Origin: an uncultured Coriobacteriaceae bacterium
Lineage (GTDB): Bacteria; Actinomycetota; Coriobacteriia; Coriobacteriales; Eggerthellaceae
Direction: 5' to 3'
Assembly (NCBI GenBank): GCA_900539675.1
Contig: UQDJ01000007.1
Coordinates: forward strand, 1-53,495
DNA: 53,495 bases
Position 1 is the first letter of the stretch, and the number at the start of each line of letters is the position of its first letter. The notes below the pieces were generated by a model. The model was not told the origin of the DNA. It did no database searches and worked only from the letters and a program-made list of their open reading frames with translations. Shown here one piece after another: positions 26,955 through 35,639 of the stretch. A program made the position numbers and the translations under genes.

Positions 26955-28310
26955 ATGCTCTATTTATCACAGATGCTCGGCGAACCAGTAGTAGATGCCA
27001 ATGGCGAAAAGATTGGCTCTATTTCCGACTTAGCCATTCAAACTGGCGAAGTATTCCCGCGCATTACCAGCTTGGCTTTCTTAGGCCCTGGTAAAACCCC
27101 TTTCATGATTTCTTGGCGCAAGTACGTTGACGGCTTTTCTGAGGATGGCGGCATTCGCCTCAAGGTTGATCGTACTGCTATTCGATTTAGCTACCTGCAG
27201 CCGGCAGAAGTGCTGCTTGCACGCGACCTGTTAAATCGCCAAATCGTTGATACGCAGGGCATGAAGGTTGTTCGCGTAAACGACCTCAAGCTTTCCATTT
27301 CTGGGACCCAGCTGCGTTTGCTTGGTGCAGAAGTGGGCATGCGCGGCATTTTGCGCGGATTGGCGCCTTGGGTTGAACGAGCTGTGTGCTCCATTGCCAA
27401 ATCATTCAAACACCCTATCCATGAAAAGCTTATCGCTTGGAATTATATGGACTTGCTGGATCGCGACCTGTCCAAGGTACAGCTTTCCGTGTCGCACACG
27501 CGCTTGGAAGAATTGCACCCCGCAGACGTCGCCGACATCTTAGAGCAGCTTGACCCCAAGCAGCGCGCTAACGTATTTCAGCACTTGGACGACGCGCAGG
27601 CAGGCGATGCCATTTCCGAAATGGAAGACGAACTGCAGGCAGACATTATTGGCGGCTTGGATGAAAAGCGTGCCAGTCGCTTGCTGGGCGACATGGACCC
27701 AGACGACGCTGCCGATATTGTGCGCGACCTGCCTTACGACAAGGCTGAAACGCTGTTGCGCCTGATGGGTGTTGAAAACGCTGCCGAAATTCGTCAGCTT
27801 CTAGGGTATAAGGAAGATACCGCCGGCGGCCTTATGACCACTCAGTACGTGGCGATGCACACCGACGATACAGTAGAAGAAACCACTGAATACCTGCGTG
27901 ACCTGCCCGATGACTACCCCACCGTGAACTACGTCTACGTCCTAGACGAATACGACAAGCTGGTGGGAGTGCTGTCTTTGCGCACCTTAGTGCTAGCCCC
28001 GGGCGATGCACCGTTGAAGTCCATCATGTATGACGAGCTTATCACCTCTCTTCCAGAAACTCCCGAAGACGAAGTGGTTTCCGACATTTCCAAGTACGAC
28101 CTTCTGGCCATGCCCGTTGTGGACGAAGCCGGCAAGCTGCTAGGTATTGTCACCGTTGACGACGCCATGGAAGTTTACGAAGACGATGCCGAAGAAACAA
28201 AATCACGCTGGGTATGGAGCCAGTTCTTTATCACGCTGGTCATTTTCCTGGTGCTGCTGATTCCCTATACCTTTGCCATTGTTCAGATTTTCGGTGCCCA
28301 TCAAGGCTAG
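26955..28310 (+). CDS. Putative Mg2+ sensor: PRC-barrel-like region, MgtE N-domain, CBS pair, one TM helix
   Basis: This 451-residue protein starts at the ATG at 26955, 5 bases after AAGGGGA; longer readings lack a site. Residues 1-130 look like two PRC-barrel-like units (LSQMLGEPVVDANGEKIG; LLNRQIVDTQGMKVV). Residues 185-285 match the superhelical MgtE N-domain (LHPADVADILEQLDP, LDEKRASRLLGDMDPDDAADIV). Residues 290-405 form a CBS pair opening with EDTAGGLMT. A single membrane helix (422-445) ends the protein. In MgtE channels these cytosolic parts sense Mg2+, but the five-helix channel is absent here. The next gene, 15 bases on, is an NRAMP-related carrier, so this protein probably senses Mg2+ and gates that carrier. 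Confidence 0.85.
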   Translation: MLYLSQMLGEPVVDANGEKIGSISDLAIQTGEVFPRITSLAFLGPGKTPFMISWRKYVDGFSEDGGIRLKVDRTAIRFSYLQPAEVLLARDLLNRQIVDTQGMKVVRVNDLKLSISGTQLRLLGAEVGMRGILRGLAPWVERAVCSIAKSFKHPIHEKLIAWNYMDLLDRDLSKVQLSVSHTRLEELHPADVADILEQLDPKQRANVFQHLDDAQAGDAISEMEDELQADIIGGLDEKRASRLLGDMDPDDAADIVRDLPYDKAETLLRLMGVENAAEIRQLLGYKEDTAGGLMTTQYVAMHTDDTVEETTEYLRDLPDDYPTVNYVYVLDEYDKLVGVLSLRTLVLAPGDAPLKSIMYDELITSLPETPEDEVVSDISKYDLLAMPVVDEAGKLLGIVTVDDAMEVYEDDAEETKSRWVWSQFFITLVIFLVLLIPYTFAIVQIFGAHQG

Positions 28311-28325
28311 TAAGCGGTGATGTGA

Positions 28326-29645
28326 ATGACAGAACTGAAACGCACCGAAGAAGAACTTGCCGCTTTGCCGGCATCGGGCGGCAAGCCAGCTTCTTCCACC
28401 GCATCCGATAATGAAAAGAAGCGCCCACGCGCGCTTTTAATACTTGCTGCCATGGGTCCAGGCGTGGTTACTGCTATGGCAGGCAACGATGCCGGTGGCA
28501 TTTCCACCTATTCCACCGTTGGTGCCAAGTTTGGCTATATGACGCTGTGGGTAATTCCTATCATGTGCATCCTGCTCGTTGTGGTACAAACCACCGCAAC
28601 CCGCATGGGGATTGTTACCGGCAAGGGCTTTTCTGCCCTCATTCGCGAGCGCTTTGGCATTCGCCTTACCGCTCTGGCCATGTTGGCGCTTTTGATTGGC
28701 AACATTGCTACGACATTTTCCGAATTTGCCGGCATTGCTTCTGGTATGGAAATGTTTGGCGTACCCCGCTGGATATCGATTCCCATAGCTGCGGCTGCTG
28801 TGTGGGGCCTTGTTGTGGGCGGGAGCTACAAACGCGTGCAAAACATATTCTTGGCGCTTTCATGTGTATTTGCCACCTATATTGTTGCTGCCATTCTGGC
28901 ACAACCCAATTGGAATTTTGCGCTGATGCATACCATAGTGCCCCAGGGCAGCTCCGATTTGAGTTTCCTTTCACTGACAGTAGCCATGGTGGGCACCACT
29001 ATTGCGCCTTGGATGATGTTTTTCACCCAGAGCAATGTGGTGGAAAAAGGCGCCCATATTAAAGACATGCCTTATCAGCGCATTGATGCCATAACGGGAG
29101 CAGTGGTGGGCTGTATTGTTGCATGGTTTATCGTGGTAACTACTGGCACCGTCTTGTACCCTCAGGGCATCGAAGTGGATAGCGCCGAAGCAGCTGCAGC
29201 GGCCCTGGCTCCCTTTGCGGGACACTATGCCGAAGCGCTGTTTGCCGTCGGCCTTGTTGCTGCAAGCCTGTTAGCGGCCTGCGTATTGCCCCTTACCACT
29301 TCGTTTGTAATCTGCGAAGCCTTCGGCTGGGAAGCAGGTGTGTCCTTCACATGGAAGGAAGCCCCCACATTTAAAGGCATTGTGACCTTTATCATTTGTC
29401 TTTCCGCCCTTGTCATTTTGGTTCCTGGACTCAATTTGATGGGCATCATGCTTACGGCTCAATTTGTAAATGGTGTTATTTTGCCCATTTTGCTGATTTT
29501 TATGGCTATCATCTGCACTGATAAACACGTCATGGGCAAATACTGTGCACCTCTGGTGACACGCATTTTGCTCTACATCACCATCGGCGTAGTGGGTTTG
29601 CTCTCCATTGCCTGTTTGGTGATGCAGATACTAGGAATAGGCTAA
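28326..29645 (+). CDS. NRAMP-related divalent metal transporter, NRMT type (probable Mg2+ carrier)
   Basis: This 439-residue protein has a soluble 35-residue N-terminus and about eleven membrane segments of the SLC11/NRAMP fold. The canonical TM1 motif DPGN is replaced by DAGG (55-58, within AGNDAGG). In TM6 the metal-binding Met is replaced by Ala about 227 (TTIAPWMMFF). These are the changes of the NRAMP-related Mg transporters, of which the Eggerthella lenta protein has been shown to carry Mg2+ and Mn2+. Mg2+ uptake across the cytoplasmic membrane is therefore the best prediction. Its stop overlaps the next start as TAATG. Confidence 0.85.
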   Translation: MTELKRTEEELAALPASGGKPASSTASDNEKKRPRALLILAAMGPGVVTAMAGNDAGGISTYSTVGAKFGYMTLWVIPIMCILLVVVQTTATRMGIVTGKGFSALIRERFGIRLTALAMLALLIGNIATTFSEFAGIASGMEMFGVPRWISIPIAAAAVWGLVVGGSYKRVQNIFLALSCVFATYIVAAILAQPNWNFALMHTIVPQGSSDLSFLSLTVAMVGTTIAPWMMFFTQSNVVEKGAHIKDMPYQRIDAITGAVVGCIVAWFIVVTTGTVLYPQGIEVDSAEAAAAALAPFAGHYAEALFAVGLVAASLLAACVLPLTTSFVICEAFGWEAGVSFTWKEAPTFKGIVTFIICLSALVILVPGLNLMGIMLTAQFVNGVILPILLIFMAIICTDKHVMGKYCAPLVTRILLYITIGVVGLLSIACLVMQILGIG

Positions 29646-30415
29646 TGGATACCAAACAAGACGAAACGCATCTGCAAGCTGAGAGCACCCCTGCAAGCCC
29701 ACAAATTCCCACAATCCCCGCAAGTAGCCAAGAAGGTACGTCTCTTTCTGCCAATCAAACAAAGCGCAATGAACTGCGCGCAAAAGCAAAGCGTATTCGC
29801 TCTGAAATGCCTGCACCTTATCGCGCTCATAAAAGTGCTGAAATATGCAAGCAGCTTGAACAGGCGCTCACCTTTACCTTAGGCCTTACCAACACCTCCC
29901 CCGCAGCATGCACCATTGGTGTATATGCTGCCTTTCCTGAGGAAGTTGATCTGGATGATTTTATTCAATACGCCTACAACCTTGGCTGTCGGATAGCCTT
30001 CCCCTGCATGGTGCGCGATGCGCATGGCATTGACGATGCGCCTCATCGCCTGCCGAAAAACATCGCCCACCATACCACGCAACAGACTATGGAAATGCGC
30101 GTTGTCATGGCCGATCAGTACAGGTCCAAGCAAGTCCCCTTCTTAAATCATCCTCTCAAGCGATACACTCACAATCATGAAGATTTGAACGCCTACCCCT
30201 ATGTGGCAGCGGACGAATTAACCATGCTTGTAGTGCCGGTGGTGGGCTTTGACACACACGGAAACCGCCTCGGATATGGCGCAGGAAACTATGATCGCTA
30301 CTTGACACAAGTTCCTAAAGAGTGTCGGATAGTTGGCGTTGCCTTTGCCGAGCAAGCTGTTGATGATATTCCCACTGAAGATCACGATGTGGCACTGGCA
30401 ATTATTTCGCTCTAA
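29645..30415 (+). CDS. 5-formyltetrahydrofolate cyclo-ligase
   Basis: This 256-residue protein converts 5-formyl-THF to 5,10-methenyl-THF with ATP. The basic helix KRNELRAKAKRIRSEM (about 40-55) starts the conserved domain, and NRLGYGAGNYDRYL (about 207-221) matches the family C-terminal signature GRLG.G.GYYDR. It is longer than the usual 180-200 residues because of a Ser/Pro/Gln-rich N-terminal extension of about 38 residues that looks disordered, plus extra sequence near HPLKRYTHNHEDLNAYP. The ATG overlaps the stop of the metal carrier by one base (TAATG), so it is translated with the Mg operon. The enzyme needs Mg-ATP, but a functional link is only a guess. Confidence 0.88.
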   Translation: MDTKQDETHLQAESTPASPQIPTIPASSQEGTSLSANQTKRNELRAKAKRIRSEMPAPYRAHKSAEICKQLEQALTFTLGLTNTSPAACTIGVYAAFPEEVDLDDFIQYAYNLGCRIAFPCMVRDAHGIDDAPHRLPKNIAHHTTQQTMEMRVVMADQYRSKQVPFLNHPLKRYTHNHEDLNAYPYVAADELTMLVVPVVGFDTHGNRLGYGAGNYDRYLTQVPKECRIVGVAFAEQAVDDIPTEDHDVALAIISL

Positions 30416-30419
30416 ACAA

Positions 30420-30443
30420 ACAGGCTTCCCGAAGGAAGCCTGT
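30420..30443 (-). terminator. Terminator between converging genes
   Basis: ACAGGCTTCC pairs with GGAAGCCTGT around CGAA. On the minus strand the stem is followed by TTTGTTT, so it best serves the antiporter gene. Degenerate copies of GCCTGTTA.AGAA follow to about 30490. Confidence 0.7.
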
Positions 30444-30524
30444 TACAGAAGCCTGTTAGCCTGTTATAGAAGCCCGCTATAGAAACCTGTTACGGCATCT
30501 TTTCGCATTGTCTTGTTCGAATGG

Positions 30525-32153
30525 TTAGCGTTCATATTTCTTGGTCACAATCACGCGAGCAACCAATACGCAAATTACCATCACAACCAAACCACCCACA
30601 AGCGAAGGCCACGGAGAACCAGTAAAACCAGCTACCAAATAACCAACAAAGCAGATGATGGCGATCGTCGTTGCGTACGGCAACTGGGTAGACACATGGC
30701 GCAAGTGATTGCAGTTTGCACCGGCAGACGAAAGAATGGTGGTGTCGGAAATGGGAGACACGTGGTCGCCATATACCGCACCGGCCAGAGTTGCTCCGAT
30801 CGTAACCAAGAACAACGGATCGGATGGATCAAAAATGCCAATGACAATGGGCAGAATCAAAGCAATCGTGCCCCACGACGTACCCATAGCAAATCCGATA
30901 AAGCCTGCAACAATAAAAATGACGGCAGGCAGCAGCGTTAAAGCAAAACCGATGCTGGTCAAGAAGGTGGAAACAAATTCGCCAGTACCCAGCATATAAC
31001 GGCAACATCCACCCAAGCTCCACGCCAGCACCAAGATCATGATAGCGCCCACCATGGAGCGAACACCTTCTGACATGCCTTCGGTATAGCCTGTCAACGT
31101 GGTCAACTTACGCGGAATGTACATAGCCATGGATACCAGGAGAGCCACTGTTGCACCAATGCACAAGCCCGATACTGGATCCACGCCAACAGCGTCTGCA
31201 AATTCTGCACCGTTAAAGAAGCCGCCCACATACAGCATGCCAAAAATCGAAAAGATAATAAGTACCACGATAGGTACTACCAGGTCGAACACCCTGCCTT
31301 TTGGCGAAACCGGAATGCCCTTAAATTCTTCTACTGCCTTTGCAGCATGAACGTCATCGGTTTCTGCAACTACCGGCAATACTTCCTTTTCAACTGCCTT
31401 TTCACCGCGCTCAGCAATGGCGGCCATGGGGGTATTCGGTTTAATCACCGGAGCAAACTCGTGCGCTTCTACCGCACGCTGCGCTTTGCCCATGTTGAAG
31501 AAGTCTTTGCCAACGGCGCACATTACCACAACAAAAATGATGGTAATAATGGCGTAGAAGTTATACGGGATGGAAGCGACAAAGGTATTAAAGCCGTCAT
31601 CACCTAAATAGCCACCAACAGCAACCGCCCACGAAGAAACAGGCGCAATAATGCAAGTTGGGGCCGCCGTTGAGTCAATGATCCAAGCTAACTTTTCATG
31701 GCTGATACGGAATTTGTCGGTTACTGGACCCATAACAGCACCAACCGTTAAGCAATTAAAATAGTCGTCAATAAATACAACCAGGCCCAAGATGGCTGTC
31801 ATTACCGAAGCCATACGGGCACTCTTAATGTGCTTGGCTGCCCATTCTGCATAGGCGCGCGAACCACCAGCGATAGCTATCACCGCGACCAGCGCACCCA
31901 ATAATGCAAGGAATAGAATCAGCGCCCCATTTGAAGCAATTTGCTGCGCCATGATAGCGGGGATCATGGTGAATGCTGAGATGAGCTGGTCAAAACCTAC
32001 ACCTTCCAAGGTGAACTCATAAATGACCAGACCAGAGAACACACCCACCAAAAGAGACGAGTACACTTCTTTGGTAATAAGCGCCAGGCCAAGCGCCAGA
32101 AGCGGTGGAATGATAGACCACGCACCCGTCGAGATTAACTCGAAGCCTTCCAT
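30525..32153 (-). CDS. nhaC: Na+/H+ antiporter, NhaC family
   Basis: This 542-residue membrane protein has about 12 hydrophobic segments and a hydrophilic loop of about 70 residues near the middle, rich in Glu, Lys and Ala (AIAERGEKAVEKEV). The family signature is near the C-terminus: GDHVSPISDTTILSSAGA and then HVSTQLPYA. It would exchange Na+ for H+ (or a related cation pair) across the cytoplasmic membrane. AAGGAG lies 6 bases before the ATG, and a clear promoter is at 32253-32280. It is a single gene; the exchanged solute cannot be proven from sequence, since NhaC relatives can also exchange organic acids. Confidence 0.85.
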   Translation of the reverse strand: MEGFELISTGAWSIIPPLLALGLALITKEVYSSLLVGVFSGLVIYEFTLEGVGFDQLISAFTMIPAIMAQQIASNGALILFLALLGALVAVIAIAGGSRAYAEWAAKHIKSARMASVMTAILGLVVFIDDYFNCLTVGAVMGPVTDKFRISHEKLAWIIDSTAAPTCIIAPVSSWAVAVGGYLGDDGFNTFVASIPYNFYAIITIIFVVVMCAVGKDFFNMGKAQRAVEAHEFAPVIKPNTPMAAIAERGEKAVEKEVLPVVAETDDVHAAKAVEEFKGIPVSPKGRVFDLVVPIVVLIIFSIFGMLYVGGFFNGAEFADAVGVDPVSGLCIGATVALLVSMAMYIPRKLTTLTGYTEGMSEGVRSMVGAIMILVLAWSLGGCCRYMLGTGEFVSTFLTSIGFALTLLPAVIFIVAGFIGFAMGTSWGTIALILPIVIGIFDPSDPLFLVTIGATLAGAVYGDHVSPISDTTILSSAGANCNHLRHVSTQLPYATTIAIICFVGYLVAGFTGSPWPSLVGGLVVMVICVLVARVIVTKKYER

Positions 32154-32252
32154 TTATACTCCTTGTCCGCATCTGCGATTGTGGTGGTGCTTGAGCTCGC
32201 ACAAACACCGCATTTGCGCCAGCACAAACCCTCGCAGATTATTACTAGATGG

Positions 32253-32280
32253 ATTATAGGAGAGCTGATTCAATACACAA
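32253..32280 (-). promoter_or_regulatory. Promoter of the NhaC antiporter gene
   Basis: On the minus strand TTGTGT (32275-32280) and a perfect TATAAT (32253-32258) are 16 bases apart, about 95 bases before the ATG. Confidence 0.65.
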
Positions 32281-32427
32281 TAAGTAATATGGCTGTGCGG
32301 CGCATACTTTGTTAAGCTGAACACAAATATCGGCTACCGGACACCGATGCAATTCCTTTAATGGAAACATTAAACCTTTAAGGAAGCATCAAAGCGCCAA
32401 TCGCCATCAAGGGAAACGAGGGAGATT

Positions 32428-33222
32428 ATGAAACTGGGATTTATTGGATGCGGCAACATGGCCAAAGCCATCATGAAAGGCATTCTTTCAAGCAAGCTAG
32501 TACCCGCTAGCGATATCTGGGGCTCAAACGCCACCGAAGCACACGCTAAAGCAGTGGCCGAGGAATTCGGAATTCACACCACCACTAATAATAAAGAAGT
32601 GGTAGCGGCAAGCGACATTGTGTTTTTAAGCGTAAAGCCCTACCAATACGCCGATGTCATCGCTGAAATCAAAGATGACATGCGCACCGACCACATCATT
32701 GTTACCGTTGCTCCCGGCAAGACCATTGCGTGGCTTGGAGAAGCTTTTGGCAAACCCACCAAGATCATCCGCACCACGCCTAATACCCCGGCCCTCGTCA
32801 ATGAAGGCTTAACCGCCTACCACGCAAACGAACTCGTAACTGAAGAAGAAAGAGCCTATGTGGTAAGCCTGCTTGGAAGCTTTGGCAAAGTTGTGGAACT
32901 CAAAGAATCCTTGCTGGATGTTTCTGCCACCGTTGGCGGCTGTTCGCCTGCTTATGTATATATGTTTATCGAAGCTATGGCAGATGCTGGGGTAGCAGAG
33001 GGATTGCCGCGCGCTCAAGCTTACGACATCGCCGCGCAGGCCGTACTGGGTGCTGCCAAAATGGTGCTGGAAACCGGCAAACACCCCGGAGAGCTAAAAG
33101 ACCAGGTAACGTCGCCTTCAGGTTCCACCATCGAAGGCGTAGAAGCGCTGGAACAAGGAGGCTTCCGCGGTACCGTTATAGGAGCACTGCGCACCGCTGT
33201 TCGCAAGTCGCGCACCATGTAA
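32428..33222 (+). CDS. proC: Pyrroline-5-carboxylate reductase
   Basis: This 264-residue enzyme performs the last step of proline synthesis, reducing pyrroline-5-carboxylate with NAD(P)H. The N-terminal Rossmann motif is GFIGCGNMAKAIMKG (4-18). The C-terminal dimer and substrate-binding signature is DQVTSPSGSTIEGVEALE followed by FRGTVIGA. Length and ends are normal. GAGGGAG precedes the ATG. It is followed by a strong terminator, so it is transcribed separately from htpG. Confidence 0.95.
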   Translation: MKLGFIGCGNMAKAIMKGILSSKLVPASDIWGSNATEAHAKAVAEEFGIHTTTNNKEVVAASDIVFLSVKPYQYADVIAEIKDDMRTDHIIVTVAPGKTIAWLGEAFGKPTKIIRTTPNTPALVNEGLTAYHANELVTEEERAYVVSLLGSFGKVVELKESLLDVSATVGGCSPAYVYMFIEAMADAGVAEGLPRAQAYDIAAQAVLGAAKMVLETGKHPGELKDQVTSPSGSTIEGVEALEQGGFRGTVIGALRTAVRKSRTM

Positions 33223-33266
33223 AACCAAGCATTCAGCTTCGTAACAATACATAAACGCTCATCATC

Positions 33267-33295
33267 GGGGGTTGTCAGGCTGCTTGACAACCCCC
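33267..33295 (+). terminator. Rho-independent terminator of proC
   Basis: GGGGGTTGTCA pairs perfectly with TGACAACCCCC around a 7-base loop, followed by TCTCTCTT. Its 3' arm also contains the -35 of the htpG promoter. Confidence 0.85.
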
Positions 33296-33311
33296 TCTCT
33301 CTTACTACAAT
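33284..33311 (+). promoter_or_regulatory. Housekeeping promoter of htpG
   Basis: A perfect TTGACA (33284-33289) and a near-perfect TACAAT (33306-33311) are 16 bases apart. The predicted start point falls at the left edge of the CIRCE element. Confidence 0.85.
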
Positions 33312-33316
33312 CTTCA

Positions 33317-33343
33317 TTAGCACTCTAGGGATTAGAGTGCTAA
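33317..33343. promoter_or_regulatory. CIRCE operator (HrcA site)
   Basis: TTAGCACTC, a 9-base spacer and GAGTGCTAA form the exact consensus inverted repeat bound by the heat-shock repressor HrcA. It lies at the transcription start of htpG, so htpG should be repressed by HrcA until heat stress. Confidence 0.95.
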
Positions 33344-33412
33344 TTATTGTCCTCGACCATACATGCGGGTTCGGGTCCATTCGCCTCCAACCCCGAAAGA
33401 AGGCTTTGTTTC

Positions 33413-35338
33413 ATGAAGAAATTCAAAACCGAAAGCAAAAAGCTGCTCGATCTGATGATCAACTCCATCTATACCAATCAGGAAATTTTTCTGCGTGAAT
33501 TAATTTCTAATGCGTCCGATGCAGTGGACAAGCTCTATTTCAAAGGCCTCACTGATGCATCTTTAGGTATCGCGAAAAGCGATCTGTTCATCAAGGTTGG
33601 CTTCGACAAGGATGCCCGCACTATATCTGTTGCAGATACCGGCATTGGCATGAGCAAGGACGAACTTGAAACAAACCTGGGCACCATCGCCCATTCTGAC
33701 AGTTTCAACTTTAAGGCCGAAAACGCCGAAAAGCAGGGCGACGATGTAGACATCATTGGCCAGTTTGGCGTTGGTTTCTATTCTTCTTTCATGGTAGCTA
33801 AACAGGTAACGGTAGTATCGCGTGCTTTCGGCAGCGATGAAGTATGGGCTTGGGAAAGCGACGGCATTGAGGGCTACACCATTTCGCAAGCAACTCCCGA
33901 ACAAGCCGTACTGTTGCTGACCGATCACGGCACCACCGTGGTGCTTCACTTAAAAGACAATACCGAAGAAGAGCCCTACGATCATTTCTTAGATCAGTAC
34001 GAACTGCAATCCCTTATTAAGCAGTACAGCAACTATGTTCGCTACCCCATTATCATGACGGTCGAAACGCAGCAGCAAAAGCCAAAGCCAGAAGATGCTG
34101 GCGATGACTACAAGCCAGAATTCGAAACGGTGCGCGAAGAGAAAACCATCAATTCGATGATTCCTATCTGGAAGCGCCGCAAGTCAGAAGTAACCCAGGA
34201 AGACTACAACGAATTCTACAAGTCGGATTTCCACGATTTTGCCGACCCGATGGATACCATCACGGTTCATGCAGAAGGCACCCTCACCTACGATGCCCTG
34301 CTGTTTATCCCCAGCCGCCCACCGTATGACTTCTATACCAAGGATTATGAAAAGGGCTTAGCGCTCTACAGCTCAAACGTTCTTATCCAGGAAAAATGCG
34401 CCGAGCTGCTGCCCGACTATTACAGCTTTGTTCGTGGTGTCGTAGACAGCCAAGACTTATCGCTCAACATTTCTCGCGAAACACTGCAGCATAACAGCCA
34501 GCTGCGCGCCATCGCCAACAAGGTAGAAAAGAAGATCACCGGCGAATTGGAGAAGATGCTCAAAAACGATCGCGAAAAGTATGAGAAGTTCTTCGAAAAC
34601 TTTGGTCGTAACCTTAAGTTTGGCATCTACACCAGCTATGGCGCAAAGAAGGATACCTTAGGCGATTTGCTTTTGTACTATTCCGCAAAAGACAAGAAGA
34701 TGATCACCCTCAAGGAATACGTTGAGGCCATGCCCGAGGATCAAAAGTCTATCTTCTACGCAACTGGTGAAACGGTGGAGCGCTTGGCTAATCGCCCGAT
34801 TGTGACGTCTGTTCTGAGCAAGGGCTACGACGTACTGTTGTGCCCGCAGGATGTTGATGAATTCTGCTTGATGTCCATGGGCGAATGGGAAGAAAAGCAG
34901 TTCAAGAATGTTGCCGGTGGCGATCTGGGCCTGGAAACCGAAGATGAAAAGAACGCTGCTGAAGAGATTACCAAGGAAAACGAAGATCTGTTCAACGCTA
35001 TGAAGGACGCCCTTGATGGCAAGGTGAAGCGCGTAGCAGTTTCCGCTCGCCTGACCGACACCCCTTCATGCGTCACCGCTGAAGGCCCCATTACTTTGGA
35101 AATGGAAAAGATTTTAGGTCAAGGCCCTGACGGCGAACACATCAAGAGCGACCGCGTTTTGGAATTAAACGCTCAGCATCCGGTCTTTAAGGCACTGCAG
35201 AAAGCCTTTGAGGCAAAGGATGACGAAAAGGTAAAGTCGTACGCTCGCGTTCTGTACGATCAGGCCTTGATCACCGAAGGTTTGCCCATTGATGACCCAG
35301 TGGCTTACACCCAGGCGGTATATAAGTTCATGGTGTAA
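33413..35338 (+). CDS. htpG: Chaperone HtpG (Hsp90)
   Basis: This 641-residue ATP-dependent chaperone is of normal bacterial length. The start is the ATG at 33413 giving MKKFKTESKKLLDLMINSIY, with AGAAGG 9 bases upstream. The GHKL ATPase domain carries ELISNASDAVDKL, then DTGIGMSKDEL and the lid motif GQFGVGFYSSFMV. The middle domain has the catalytic-loop Arg in SLNISRETLQHN (about 344-355). The C-terminal dimer domain lacks the eukaryotic MEEVD tail, as expected. A housekeeping promoter and a perfect CIRCE lie just upstream, so heat induction through HrcA is predicted. Confidence 0.97.
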   Translation: MKKFKTESKKLLDLMINSIYTNQEIFLRELISNASDAVDKLYFKGLTDASLGIAKSDLFIKVGFDKDARTISVADTGIGMSKDELETNLGTIAHSDSFNFKAENAEKQGDDVDIIGQFGVGFYSSFMVAKQVTVVSRAFGSDEVWAWESDGIEGYTISQATPEQAVLLLTDHGTTVVLHLKDNTEEEPYDHFLDQYELQSLIKQYSNYVRYPIIMTVETQQQKPKPEDAGDDYKPEFETVREEKTINSMIPIWKRRKSEVTQEDYNEFYKSDFHDFADPMDTITVHAEGTLTYDALLFIPSRPPYDFYTKDYEKGLALYSSNVLIQEKCAELLPDYYSFVRGVVDSQDLSLNISRETLQHNSQLRAIANKVEKKITGELEKMLKNDREKYEKFFENFGRNLKFGIYTSYGAKKDTLGDLLLYYSAKDKKMITLKEYVEAMPEDQKSIFYATGETVERLANRPIVTSVLSKGYDVLLCPQDVDEFCLMSMGEWEEKQFKNVAGGDLGLETEDEKNAAEEITKENEDLFNAMKDALDGKVKRVAVSARLTDTPSCVTAEGPITLEMEKILGQGPDGEHIKSDRVLELNAQHPVFKALQKAFEAKDDEKVKSYARVLYDQALITEGLPIDDPVAYTQAVYKFMV

Positions 35339-35356
35339 ACATCCAGAGCGCCACCT

Positions 35357-35380
35357 AAAAGCGGCTCTGTGACCGCTTTT
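35357..35380 (+). terminator. Terminator of htpG
   Basis: AAAAGCGG pairs with CCGCTTTT around an 8-base loop, with a T-rich 3' side, 18 bases after the stop codon. Confidence 0.75.
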
Positions 35381-35394
35381 ATATCTCACAAGGG

Positions 35395-35442
35395 ACCATC
35401 TGCAATGCGTCATTTGCAATGCAGGTGGTTTCTTTTTTATTT
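35395..35442 (+). terminator. Second terminator downstream of htpG
   Basis: ACCATCTGCA pairs with TGCAGGTGGT (one G-U pair) and is followed by TTTCTTTTTTATTT. This makes a tandem pair with the preceding hairpin. Confidence 0.75.
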
Positions 35443-35449
35443 ATGCGGC

Positions 35450-35599
35450 AAGTACCATAAAAGATTTTTATTACCTAGTTTCACTGCAGCCCAACGCGCA
35501 CATGTTACTTATTTAGTAACTAACGACACGAAACTCATCCTTCATTCACCTGTAGCAGCCCTTACCCCAGAAGCAGCCATAAAACTCTTAGATGAATAA
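35450..35599 (+). pseudogene. Relic of a PIN-domain (VapC-like) protein, C-terminal part
   Basis: The frame ending at 35599 reads AQRAHVTYLVTNDTK, then LTPEAAIKLLDE. This closely resembles the C-terminal strand-helix of PIN-domain toxins, where YLVTND carries a catalytic Asp and LTP..F...L closes the domain. The N-terminal two thirds are missing, and the frame enters from a terminator with no ribosome site. It is probably a decayed toxin fragment rather than a live gene. No antitoxin is recognisable nearby. Confidence 0.45.
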
Positions 35600-35616
35600 G
35601 GATTATTTACTATTGA

Positions 35617-35637
35617 GAATGTTTGTATCAAACATTC
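35617..35637. repeat. Perfect palindrome
   Basis: GAATGTTTG and CAAACATTC flank TAT. With 9-bp arms it could be an operator or an RNA hairpin at the start of the following noncoding region. Confidence 0.5.
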
Positions 35638-35639
35638 TT

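Noticed and set aside
30709..30999. Plus-strand frames opposite the NhaC antiporter gene
   Set aside because: They lie inside a well-supported membrane protein gene and have no ribosome site.
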